A stretch of 64,000 nt of DNA, taken from IMG/VR virus record IMGVR_UViG_3300008050_008852, positions 62,001 to 126,000 of that record; one strand, given 5' to 3'. The stretch comes from a virus. The notes under the pieces were generated by a model, which had not been told where the DNA came from, ran no database searches, and saw only the letters and a program-made list of their open reading frames with translations. Position numbers and translations under genes: made by a program. This document shows, one piece after another, positions 36,610 to 45,485 of the stretch (positions within the stretch are counted from its first letter, which is position 1; each line of letters starts with the position of its first letter).

Positions 36610-39600
36610 TGCCAAGCCCAGGTACTGAATGGTCGCGAGGATCATCTCTTCCAGCAGTTCAAGTAGTTGCTGGGGGGGAGGGTCTTGGTGTAATAGGAAC
36701 GTCCCCAAAGGGCCCGGCCTTTATACCCACGTCATTAAAAGATATTTCTGGCTTTGAGACAAAGTATGGAGCTATCTCGGGCGCTAGCTTTGGTATGTTA
36801 GCCGCCCAAGCCTGGTTAGCTAATTCTGAAGGTTGTACTTTTATGCGTCTACTTGGCATTGGAGATGGTCTAAAACGTCTATCTGCCGATTCAACAAATT
36901 CTGATGGAGAATCAATAGCTCCCGGCGCAGTAAAGAATGCAGGGTTCGTAGTGGGCGCCGAAATGACCGGCTCAAACGGAATGTTAGGACCTAATCCATA
37001 CGCAGTAAGCGGTGGTCCACCTGGTCGAACATATTTCCTCGGCGCATTTATGTCAGAGTCAAAAGGTAGTACGTATTTTTCTGATGCTGGTATCCAACCA
37101 ACCACAGACGGTGTACCGATCTTAAGAGGCGTTCTATTTGCGCCATCTGGTGTTATACCATCATTATCAGGTTGTTATACAGAAAACACCTCAACGGCTT
37201 CATTAGGCCCTGCTGCTGGTAATTTTCTTGGTTCAAATGATGGTGGTGCTTCAATAGGCTCAATTTATAAAGACGGTGACGTTTCAGAAAAATTTGTTTT
37301 ATTGTTAAATGGTCATATTTCAACTACTGAATATCCAAATGAAATTAGTGCATCATTAAACACTACAATGACAGATGATACTGGTGTCGATATTTATTTT
37401 GCCAACGCATTCAATACCAATCCAACTAAAATCCGAGAAGCCGGACATTATTTATATACGTATTATGATATTGATCAATCACAAGCAAAAGTTGATGGAA
37501 CTGGCTTTGTAGACCCGGGTTCAACAAAGATAGACGCATATGAGAAAACATTAGAAGATGCAATTTTTCTAACCACATCATCGATGGATAGAAATCCAAA
37601 TGATACTGCTGGTTCTTTATCAATTCCAAATTTTGAAAATTTTTGTGATAGATATCAGACAGCAAAAACACCAGTAATATTTTCACAGTTTATAGATAGA
37701 CAACAATTTGACTTATTTCGATTTCATGCTCTTGATGATGGAACAAATATTGGATCTGAATTAAAGATCACAATAAGAAATCTTGTCCCTCAACTAACAG
37801 ATGATTTATATGGTACATTTGATGTTGTGGTTAGAGATTTGACAAACACCGATGCGGACTTTGGTGCAATTGCTTCCGCGGAAGAATTTATAGGGTGCAA
37901 TTTAGACCCTTCGTCTGAGTTTTATATTGCAAGAGTTATTGGTGATAGACACTTCTATTTTAACTTTGATACAGATAAAACAAGGCAAAAATATGTCCGC
38001 ACCGGTGACTACGAAAATAAATCGGCTTACATTCGTGTTGAAGTAAATCCGGCAGTTGAGAAACAAATTCTTCCAACAAAAGTTTTACCAGCCGGTTTCA
38101 GGGGCCCATATCATTTAGTCACGGCCGGTTCAAGTATTTTAAGCAATAATCAACACCCACTTAGTGATGGTTCGGTTATACCATCATCAACTTCTTGGGC
38201 TCATAAAATAGTTCAATCACCTATACCATACCGTGTTCAATTAAGTAATAATGATAAAACGTCAGATGGAATAACTTTTTTAGAGACAAAAACTGTTGAC
38301 GAAAATGCGAAATATTGGGGTATTAAAACATCAAAACATAAATCGATAGAAGAGCCAAACACAGATCAAAATCAAAATACAAGCTTTATTTCTTATTTAA
38401 AATATTTTCCAACATTCATGACGAATAGAATAAATCCATGGGCTGGAGATAATAATGGTGTTGATGACTCTGACGATACAATATATGATTCGGACCGTTT
38501 TAATAATGCTAAATTTAGTTTAGAAAATATATTAATTCATACAACGTCCTACTGGATTGATGGTATCAAAATTGATGCCCTCGGCGCAGCCATCCCACCG
38601 ATAGATATGGGAATTGATGACACACAATGGGCTTATGCAAGATATAGACCAGATAGAACAAAGATACCGTTAATTGATAAGACCCTTAAACTAAAATCAG
38701 GTGTTAGGTTTTTTGATTTTTCAAAAGATTTATCTATTACTACACCAAATACTTACGCTGGCTTTACAGTTCCGTTACAAGGCGGATTTGATGGTTTTGA
38801 TATGTTTTCTATTGAGAAAACAAATTTTTCAAATCTTGCATCATACTTTGAAATGCAGGATGAAAATCAGGGTCAAAAAACAGGTGCTACCACGGCTGCA
38901 TATTTGACGGCACTTAGAATACTTGAAGAAAAGTCTGAAGCTGCAATTAAATTGTTGGCAATTCCCGGTATCAGATTAGAAGCAATTACAAATAAAGCGT
39001 TACAAGTGGCTGAAGAACGCTTCGACGCGTTTTATGTTATGGATATAGAAGAGGTTGATTCTGAAGGTAATATTTTGTTGACAGGTAGTCATCCTGGTGT
39101 CACAGTTGCTCCAGATCCTACATTAACAGCGAGTAGATTTAAGTCAAGGGCATTAGATAGCTCATTTACTGCCGTATATTTTCCCGACATTCAAATGAGG
39201 AATCCATCGGTTCCATCAAGTGTTATATTTACTCCTCCATCAATATCGGCAATTAGGGTTTATAGTAGATTGTCGGCCGCAGGTAATATTGCTGCACCTG
39301 CAGGTACAAAAAGAGGTATTATAGATACTACCGATGGGACTTTGGGTTTAGCTATTCAACCAAAAGTTATTTTTGACGACACTCAAAAAGAAACAATTCA
39401 GACATTATATGACGCGGTAATAAATCCAATAATATCCAGTACTGATGGGCCAATGATCTTTGGTCAACGAACAACACTTAGTTCTGCTGACTCGATGTTA
39501 CAGCGTGTTGCAGTTAGAAGAATGATACTAGAAATTAGGCGTCTCGTCAGGGAAGTTGCTAAAGGTTTCTTGTTTGAGCAAAATAAAGAATCGACAATGA

Positions 39601-39791
39601 AGGCTTTCGAAAAATCAGTAAGACCATTAGTTCAGCGAATGGTCAATGCTGGCGGGATATCTAAATTTAAGGTTCAGATAGACACATCAACCACATCACA
39701 GGTAGATATTGAAAATAATGTTGTAAGAGGAATGGTCTTTTTACAACCAACAAAATCAGATGAAATAATTCAAGTGGATTTTTCCACATAA
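36609..39791 (+). CDS. Tail sheath protein, gp18-type, copy 2 (divergent termini)
   Basis: The product is 1060 residues. It is clearly sheath-like: LGVIGTSPKGPAFIPTSL near the start, GGFDGFDMFS in the middle and MLQRVAVRRMILEIRRLVRE with FLFEQNKEST near the end. The N-terminal 20 residues differ from copies 1 and 3 (MPSPGTEWSRGSSLP). The FPWFAPAGF motif is replaced by AAPAGTKRGI, and the chain stops at QVDFST without the final 'VxTNxGxE' strand. It shares short identical DNA patches with copy 3. I infer a specialised sheath subunit, for example at an end of the polymer, because the terminal arms that knit neighbouring subunits are the parts altered. Confidence 0.85.
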   Translation: MPSPGTEWSRGSSLPAVQVVAGGEGLGVIGTSPKGPAFIPTSLKDISGFETKYGAISGASFGMLAAQAWLANSEGCTFMRLLGIGDGLKRLSADSTNSDGESIAPGAVKNAGFVVGAEMTGSNGMLGPNPYAVSGGPPGRTYFLGAFMSESKGSTYFSDAGIQPTTDGVPILRGVLFAPSGVIPSLSGCYTENTSTASLGPAAGNFLGSNDGGASIGSIYKDGDVSEKFVLLLNGHISTTEYPNEISASLNTTMTDDTGVDIYFANAFNTNPTKIREAGHYLYTYYDIDQSQAKVDGTGFVDPGSTKIDAYEKTLEDAIFLTTSSMDRNPNDTAGSLSIPNFENFCDRYQTAKTPVIFSQFIDRQQFDLFRFHALDDGTNIGSELKITIRNLVPQLTDDLYGTFDVVVRDLTNTDADFGAIASAEEFIGCNLDPSSEFYIARVIGDRHFYFNFDTDKTRQKYVRTGDYENKSAYIRVEVNPAVEKQILPTKVLPAGFRGPYHLVTAGSSILSNNQHPLSDGSVIPSSTSWAHKIVQSPIPYRVQLSNNDKTSDGITFLETKTVDENAKYWGIKTSKHKSIEEPNTDQNQNTSFISYLKYFPTFMTNRINPWAGDNNGVDDSDDTIYDSDRFNNAKFSLENILIHTTSYWIDGIKIDALGAAIPPIDMGIDDTQWAYARYRPDRTKIPLIDKTLKLKSGVRFFDFSKDLSITTPNTYAGFTVPLQGGFDGFDMFSIEKTNFSNLASYFEMQDENQGQKTGATTAAYLTALRILEEKSEAAIKLLAIPGIRLEAITNKALQVAEERFDAFYVMDIEEVDSEGNILLTGSHPGVTVAPDPTLTASRFKSRALDSSFTAVYFPDIQMRNPSVPSSVIFTPPSISAIRVYSRLSAAGNIAAPAGTKRGIIDTTDGTLGLAIQPKVIFDDTQKETIQTLYDAVINPIISSTDGPMIFGQRTTLSSADSMLQRVAVRRMILEIRRLVREVAKGFLFEQNKESTMKAFEKSVRPLVQRMVNAGGISKFKVQIDTSTTSQVDIENNVVRGMVFLQPTKSDEIIQVDFST

Positions 39792-39795
39792 ACAT

Positions 39796-39849
39796 ATGAC
39801 TAATAGTTTTTGTGATGAATACTTACTATTGTTAAAAGAGGAGCTATAA
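39796..39849 (+). CDS. 17-codon leader ORF before the third sheath gene
   Basis: An ATG five bases after the copy-2 stop opens 17 codons (MTNSFCDEYLLLLKEEL). Its last codons, GAG GAG CTA, form the ribosome-binding site of the next gene, and its TAA ends one base before that gene's ATG. It has no clear ribosome-binding site of its own, so translation would depend on re-initiation after the copy-2 stop. It is weaker than the two similar leaders at 7897 and 33413. Confidence 0.28.
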   Translation: MTNSFCDEYLLLLKEEL

Positions 39850-39850
39850 C

Positions 39851-42800
39851 ATGGCGGAACTTACATTTAAGAGTCCCGGTGTCAGTACAAAGGAAATTGA
39901 TTTAAGCGGACCAACATCAATTTCGCCAACAGGTGTACCTGCTGGTATTATTGGAACTGCAAACCAGGGTCCTGCTTTTGTGCCAGTCACTGTGGCCACA
40001 TTCGCAGATTTTATGACATACTTCGGTAAAACCGACGGCGAAAAATTCGGTCCACTTGCAATGTATGAGTGGATGAAGAATGCTAACGCAGGAACATATT
40101 TACGTGTTCTTGGTGTTGGTGATGGTAAAAAGCGATTATCCGCTGCCGGCACAAATGCCGATGGATCTACCATTCCAGCTGGTGGTGTTAAAAATGCCGG
40201 CTTTATAGTTGGCGATCGCCAGGTTAATATGGCAACCGGCTTAGTTGGTGTTAATAAATATGCATATAATGGTGCCGGCACAGGTGACTTAGGTAGAACA
40301 TATTTCCTCGGCGCATTTATGTCAGAGTCGGAAGGCTCTTCATATTTATCTGATGCTGGTATTCAATCTGCAGGCTCAGACAAATCATCAGCGATCCTTC
40401 GTGGTGTCTTAATGGCCGCCTCAGGTGTTATGCTTTCACTTTCAGGCAACTTTTGCCATGGCAATGCATCAACTGCATCACTTAATAGTTTACCGGATTT
40501 TGATCAAGGATCAACATCCGGTGGTTCTTCAATAGGCTCAATTTATAATAATAGTGGTGTAGGTCGTACTCACAATAAGTCGTATAATTTTGTTATGTTG
40601 TTAAATGGTCATAAAACTACAGAACAATATTCAAACACATTGACTGCGTCACTTAATCCAGCACGATCAAATTATATAACTGAGGTATTTAACACTGATC
40701 CTTCAAAGATCCAGAAAGCTGGCCACGTTTTATATTCACACTATGATGTATCCACTGCTCAGGCTGTTATTACTGGTTCTGGATTAATTCCGGCATGGGT
40801 TACCGCTTCTGCTGGAGCGTTAGACAGTCGGTATACTGAAGAAGCTGTATTCTTGGTTACGTCATCTCTTGATAGAAATGTAGGTTCTGAAACAATTCCA
40901 AACCTTGAAAACTTTAGTGATAGATTTCAACATGCTTTCTCACCTGCAGTTATTTCACAAAAGATTGGAGGCAAGAATAAAGACTTATTTACAGTTCATA
41001 TGCTTGATGCTGGAGCCTTTACAAATACAAATGTTAAGGTATCCATTGAAAACATTAGAAAGTCCAAGGTAGACGATGATTATGGTGTCTTTGACCTGTT
41101 GGTACGTAAGTTTTCAGATGGTGATGAGTCAGTTGCCATTGTAGAGACCGGCGAAACATTCAGAGGTCTTTCGCTTGATCCAAGTTCAGACAATTATATT
41201 GCTCGCCGAATTGGAACAATAAATAAGTTTTATGATTTTGATAAATTACCAGCATCACAGAAAATTGTTGTTGATGGTATTCATCCTAATATGTCACGAT
41301 ATATTAGAGTCGCGATGACAACTGAAGTTGATAATGGTGATATTACGAAAACTGCATTGCCAGTTGGTTTTAGAGGTCCGTATCACCTAGTAACATCTGG
41401 CTCAGGTATTACAATGAATTTCCAGCATCCACTCAACGAAGCCAATGACATGGCCGTCGGTGCTATATTTACAAGAACTGATGACTTAAATCCTGGTAAT
41501 GAAATTATTGAACCACCAATTCCTTATAGAGTGTCTATATCTGATGGCACTGGCGGAAAGAAAAAACCAAACAGTTCTTATTACTGGGGTCTTCAAACAA
41601 CTCAAGTTGATGTCGCAACGACAACGAATTCAAGTCGTATATTCAATAATGGAATCTCTGGATTTACAAAATATTATCCTAAGTTTGCCACTGGTCAACA
41701 GGCTATGTGGGTTGGAGCAAATAATGGTACAATAGATTCAGATGGTACTGTTTATGATTCTGATAATTTTAATAATAACTTATTTTCGCTTGAACAGATT
41801 CAGATTCATACAAAATCAACCGCGGATGTGGTCGATGGCAGAGAATGGGGTTTTGCAAAATATCGTAGAAATAATGAACTAGCTACCCGGGTATTCTTCC
41901 CAAAGAAGGATGGAACAACTGACACCGGCCGTTTCTTAAATGTTGCTAAAGACTTCGGTGATATCGCATCGTTTAAGTACTTTAAGTTTACAATGCCAGT
42001 TCAAGGCGGCTTTGACGGTGTCAATGTTTTTGACAAAGATAAAACAAAATTAGTAGACAATGCTGCTAAGCGTGAGATGAGTGATGAAAATCAAGGTGAG
42101 GTCGAAGGCCCCACTGTCGGCGCATATCTTAAGGCACTTCATATCATGGCTGAAAAGAGTGATGTTGATATCCAACTTTTGGCAGTACCAGGTATCCGAG
42201 AAACAAAAATTACCGACGACGCTATTGCTAAGACTGAAGGTCGTTTTGATGCATTATATATTATGGACATGGAAGAGCGTGATGTAAGTAATAATGTTGT
42301 AACATCATCTGCTCAAGAACTTAGTGTTACAAATACGATCGAAGATCTTAGAGGTAGAGCACTCGATACATCGTTTGCTGCAACATATTTCCCTGACACG
42401 ATTATTCCTGATCCTGTAACACAAACTAACGTACGTGTTCCACCATCTGTTAGCGTTCTTGGCGCTTTATCGTTAAATGATGCAGTTGCATTCCCATGGT
42501 TTGCTCCAGCTGGTTTTACTAGAGGCGCTTTGGCAAATGTCTTTGACACAACAGTTAACTTCAATAGGGCTAATCTTGACTCATTGTACGAAAGCGATAT
42601 TAACCCAATCACACAGTTTCCTGATAAGAAAGAACATGTTATCTTCGGACAGAAAACACTACAGGCTGCAGCATCATCACTTGATCGTGTAAATGTACGA
42701 CGCTTGCTTATCGATGTTCGTCGTAAAGTCCGTAATATTGCTGACACATTCATCTTTGAACCAAATAGAGCTGATACACTTGCAAGATTCTCAGCAGCTG

Positions 42801-42994
42801 TTAATCCAGTGTTAGCACAGGTTCAAGCACAACAAGGTGTTGAACGTTACCGTGTTATTATCGACACTACAACAACAACTCAAGCAGATATTGAAAATAA
42901 TACTGTTAGAGGAAAGATATTTATGCAACCAACCCGCGCGGTTGAGTTCATTGCTCTTGACTTTGTTGTTACAAATAATGGCACTGAAATCTAA
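39851..42994 (+). CDS. Tail sheath protein, gp18-type, copy 3
   Basis: The product is 1047 residues. It has the full sheath layout: TFKSPGVSTKEIDLSG ... PAGIIGTANQGPAFVPVTVA at the start, GGFDGVNVFDKDKT in the middle, FPWFAPAGFTRGAL near 880 and LDRVNVRRLLIDVRRKVRN ... VEFIALDFVVTNNGTEI at the end. It resembles copy 1 at both termini and copy 2 in the segment RTYFLGAFMSES (about 150-160), so the three genes are mosaics of each other. GAGGAG lies just before the ATG and a strong terminator follows. With an intact C-terminal arm and C-ending codons it may be the main sheath subunit. Confidence 0.9.
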   Translation: MAELTFKSPGVSTKEIDLSGPTSISPTGVPAGIIGTANQGPAFVPVTVATFADFMTYFGKTDGEKFGPLAMYEWMKNANAGTYLRVLGVGDGKKRLSAAGTNADGSTIPAGGVKNAGFIVGDRQVNMATGLVGVNKYAYNGAGTGDLGRTYFLGAFMSESEGSSYLSDAGIQSAGSDKSSAILRGVLMAASGVMLSLSGNFCHGNASTASLNSLPDFDQGSTSGGSSIGSIYNNSGVGRTHNKSYNFVMLLNGHKTTEQYSNTLTASLNPARSNYITEVFNTDPSKIQKAGHVLYSHYDVSTAQAVITGSGLIPAWVTASAGALDSRYTEEAVFLVTSSLDRNVGSETIPNLENFSDRFQHAFSPAVISQKIGGKNKDLFTVHMLDAGAFTNTNVKVSIENIRKSKVDDDYGVFDLLVRKFSDGDESVAIVETGETFRGLSLDPSSDNYIARRIGTINKFYDFDKLPASQKIVVDGIHPNMSRYIRVAMTTEVDNGDITKTALPVGFRGPYHLVTSGSGITMNFQHPLNEANDMAVGAIFTRTDDLNPGNEIIEPPIPYRVSISDGTGGKKKPNSSYYWGLQTTQVDVATTTNSSRIFNNGISGFTKYYPKFATGQQAMWVGANNGTIDSDGTVYDSDNFNNNLFSLEQIQIHTKSTADVVDGREWGFAKYRRNNELATRVFFPKKDGTTDTGRFLNVAKDFGDIASFKYFKFTMPVQGGFDGVNVFDKDKTKLVDNAAKREMSDENQGEVEGPTVGAYLKALHIMAEKSDVDIQLLAVPGIRETKITDDAIAKTEGRFDALYIMDMEERDVSNNVVTSSAQELSVTNTIEDLRGRALDTSFAATYFPDTIIPDPVTQTNVRVPPSVSVLGALSLNDAVAFPWFAPAGFTRGALANVFDTTVNFNRANLDSLYESDINPITQFPDKKEHVIFGQKTLQAAASSLDRVNVRRLLIDVRRKVRNIADTFIFEPNRADTLARFSAAVNPVLAQVQAQQGVERYRVIIDTTTTTQADIENNTVRGKIFMQPTRAVEFIALDFVVTNNGTEI

Positions 42995-43020
42995 AATAAT
43001 AAAATAGATTATTATATCTT

Positions 43021-43051
43021 GAGGGGACCTAAATGGTCCCCTCTATTTTTT
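43021..43051 (+). terminator. Rho-independent terminator after sheath copy 3
   Basis: A nine-base stem (GAGGGGACC with GGTCCCCTC), a five-base loop and TATTTTTTT close the sheath transcript. The right arm reaches the stop codon of the antisense endonuclease at 43043-43045. On the opposite strand the hairpin is not followed by a T-run, so it mainly serves the + strand. Confidence 0.88.
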
Positions 43052-44689
43052 TGTAAAGATTAAATTTGGGCAACCCCATATCTTAACAACACCTAAAGAT
43101 TCCGCCACTTCTTTTTCGGTCATATTATTTGCTTTATCGGCACGAATTTTAAAACGATCAATTCTATTTCGTCCATCAGTCCACCAAAAGCGATTAACTG
43201 TTCGTCCTTCAAAATTCCAGCCGGCTGTTGCATAGCCTGCCTTGGTCCCAAATCTTGTATCAACGTACGTAAGTAGTGACGTGAACCCACTCTCAACACA
43301 ATGTTGTAGTGCATACTTGGTGAGCCGACTGAGACCTCCAGGGCAGTGTGTATACATTTTTGTACAGAACCTTGCAATTTCCAATTGACCCTTATATTTT
43401 TTATGGAATGGCATTCTTAATGACATACATGATATCAATTCATTATTGTAAAATAAACCAAGGGCACATGTTGATTTTACATCACCGTCAATATGATTTT
43501 CGTTAAAAAAGTCCCTTCGTGTGGAAACACCAACTGGTTTTATTACACATTTTCTTGCGAAGATGGTTTGTTTAAATATGCCAAGCTTATGGGCAATCAT
43601 TGATTTACATATTTCTTCCTTCTCACGCCATTCATCGTCAAAGATATGAATTAACCCTACATTAGCATCCGCACACTTAATGGTCTTGTCAGAATGATAA
43701 TGTCTATCCTTATAAAGTTCGCTATGAAAATATAAACCATTAAATTCTATTCCAAAGTTTTTGTCTGGAATAAAAATATCTATTTCGTAAGGATTAATAA
43801 CTGTTCTATCACACATATTTGTTTCAAATCCAAGTGATCTAACAAACCGATCAACTTCAACTTGTTGTTTAGATCCTGCCGGATTACATTTATTACAACG
43901 ATTACTTAAAGCGCTTAATAAGCTTTTGGTTTGTAGATGTTTACAGGTTTTACATTCAAAAACTAGATTTTTATCTCTATCTCTGGTATAATCATCTAAA
44001 CCAGAAAGTAATTGAAGATCAGGGGCTCCAATAGATAAGCGTCGAACAATTTCTTCTTGTGTTAGCCGCTTTAGTGAATCAAGTCGTGATCTAATATTTT
44101 TTTCTTTTAATTTTCGTGAAACAGTATAACTCATTTCTAGAACTCGTGAATCAGTCTCCTTTGTCAGACCTTTCGCCCATGGTGTTAATTCACCTGAGGC
44201 ATATTGTTGTTTTAAGCGCTGTGAATTTACCATAAGTCGTGAATCAGTCTCCTTTGTTAACCCTTTACTCCATGAAGATCTTTCGCCAGAATCAAATTGT
44301 GCCTTAACAGTTTTACTTCTTTTAATTGCACCTTTTTTTATTGATTCATTGGTCTCCTTTGTCAATCCTTTTGACCACCCTACTTGTCCAATTAGTGAAT
44401 CTGAGCGCTTTTTACTAATTTTCCGAGCAGTTTCTTGATCGTACGCACTATAGATATTTCCATTATGTCCATCTATAAACTTATTAAAGCCTTTGTTCCA
44501 TGATTTGAAGTTTGTATGTAAGCCACAAGTATTACAGGCACATACTGGCCTATTGCCATTTAATTTTGTTATTGTATAGGCATCTTCTATATCATTAAAT
44601 TCATGTTCAGTAATAAGGTGTTCATTGAATTTTTTCTGCCTTCCACATGTAAAGTCACATGTTGGGCACTTAAATCTTGTTGATGTCAT
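43043..44689 (-). CDS. Free-standing homing endonuclease, Vsr-like EDxHD type
   Basis: The product is 548 residues and the only gene on the minus strand. It has a C2H2 finger (Cys8, Cys11, His24, His29), three 'W-S/A-KGLTKET' repeats (at 105, 140 and 161) of the NUMOD3-like DNA-binding kind, two CxxC knuckles (236/239, 255/258) and a PD-(D/E)XK Vsr-like core. The core residues are Asp294 in YEIDIFIPD, Glu305 in FGIEFNGLY and His312 in FHSE. A C-terminal GNAT-like segment follows. Such enzymes cut a site in related phages that lack them, and repair spreads the gene. It sits between sheath and tube genes, likely near its target. AGGA precedes its ATG on the minus strand. Confidence 0.82.
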   Translation of the reverse strand: MTSTRFKCPTCDFTCGRQKKFNEHLITEHEFNDIEDAYTITKLNGNRPVCACNTCGLHTNFKSWNKGFNKFIDGHNGNIYSAYDQETARKISKKRSDSLIGQVGWSKGLTKETNESIKKGAIKRSKTVKAQFDSGERSSWSKGLTKETDSRLMVNSQRLKQQYASGELTPWAKGLTKETDSRVLEMSYTVSRKLKEKNIRSRLDSLKRLTQEEIVRRLSIGAPDLQLLSGLDDYTRDRDKNLVFECKTCKHLQTKSLLSALSNRCNKCNPAGSKQQVEVDRFVRSLGFETNMCDRTVINPYEIDIFIPDKNFGIEFNGLYFHSELYKDRHYHSDKTIKCADANVGLIHIFDDEWREKEEICKSMIAHKLGIFKQTIFARKCVIKPVGVSTRRDFFNENHIDGDVKSTCALGLFYNNELISCMSLRMPFHKKYKGQLEIARFCTKMYTHCPGGLSRLTKYALQHCVESGFTSLLTYVDTRFGTKAGYATAGWNFEGRTVNRFWWTDGRNRIDRFKIRADKANNMTEKEVAESLGVVKIWGCPNLIFTKK

Positions 44690-44817
44690 TATAGAATCCT
44701 ATCAATATTTAAATATAGGTTATTTACATATAAAGTTAAGTAAAAAAGCACAAGTGCATATTTAATTTTGAGTCGAACAACTTGGCTTATGTTAAATAGA
44801 GAAACAGGAGAAAACTA

Positions 44818-45306
44818 ATGGCTACTACATTGCCTGTAGCAGATATGCTACCAAATAAATTTGAACCAAAACGTAAGTTTAGATGGGTATTTGCAATTGA
44901 GGGAATCGATGCATTCCTTATGAAAGCAGCTGCTCGCCCTAATGTTACCATTGGTGAAACCACACTAGAGTTTATGAACTCAAAACGTTACCTTGCTGGA
45001 AAGCTTGCTTATGACGCAATCAGTGTAACACTTTATGATCCCATTGCCCCATCCGGTGCACAGCAGGTCATGGAGTGGGTTCGTACCCACACAGAAACTG
45101 TATCAGGTCGTTCTGGTTATGCAGATTTCTATAAGCGCGATTGCCAGATTAAAATGCTTGATCCTGTTGGAACAGTCGTAGAGCTTTGGGATCTAAAAGG
45201 GTGTTTTCTAACCTCTGCTGGTTTTGGTGATCTTGATTATGGAACTGAAGATGCAACAGAGATTGCATTAACAATTCGTTTTGATAATGCAGTGTTACAA
45301 TACTGA
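44818..45306 (+). CDS. Tail tube protein, gp19 type
   Basis: The product is 162 residues, the same size as T4 gp19 (163). It shows the tube fold pattern: NKFEPKRKFRWVFAIEGIDAF, then RPNVTIGETTLEFMNSKRYL, GWLDP-like YDPIAPSGAQQVMEWVRTH, and a closing beta pair. Stacked hexamers of this protein form the inner tube through which DNA passes. AGGAGAAAAC precedes the ATG. The homing endonuclease separates it from the sheath genes, which it normally follows directly in T4-like genomes. C-ending codons fit high expression. Confidence 0.92.
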   Translation: MATTLPVADMLPNKFEPKRKFRWVFAIEGIDAFLMKAAARPNVTIGETTLEFMNSKRYLAGKLAYDAISVTLYDPIAPSGAQQVMEWVRTHTETVSGRSGYADFYKRDCQIKMLDPVGTVVELWDLKGCFLTSAGFGDLDYGTEDATEIALTIRFDNAVLQY

Positions 45307-45369
45307 TTAATTTTATTATTTTAAGTTATTGGCTTTAGCTAATTTGCTTAACAAGATTTTATATTCTAA

Positions 45370-45412
45370 ATACGTCATAGCATATTTTGTGTTATGGCGT
45401 ATTCTTTTATTT
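45370..45412 (+). terminator. Probable terminator after the tail tube gene
   Basis: ATACGTCATA pairs with TATGGCGTAT (one G-T wobble) around a 13-base loop, followed by a T-rich tail. It would separate the high-copy tube transcript from the chaperone gene. Confidence 0.65.
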
Positions 45413-45485
45413 ACTGTCTAGACAAACATTTTACATTTAAAGTAACAGTACTATTTTTTATTGTAGTTTTTTAAGGAGAAAATAG

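Noticed and set aside
36659-37105. 148-codon minus-strand frame opposite sheath copy 2
   Set aside because: It has equivalent shadows opposite the other sheath copies (33435-33821 and 39844-40281), so it follows from the sheath codons rather than being a gene.
42313-42753. 146-codon minus-strand frame opposite sheath copy 3
   Set aside because: It lies wholly inside a clear sheath gene and has no start signal.
44789-44818. Nine-codon frame overlapping the tail tube ATG
   Set aside because: Too short to separate from chance, unlike the 16-18 codon leaders; no site of its own.
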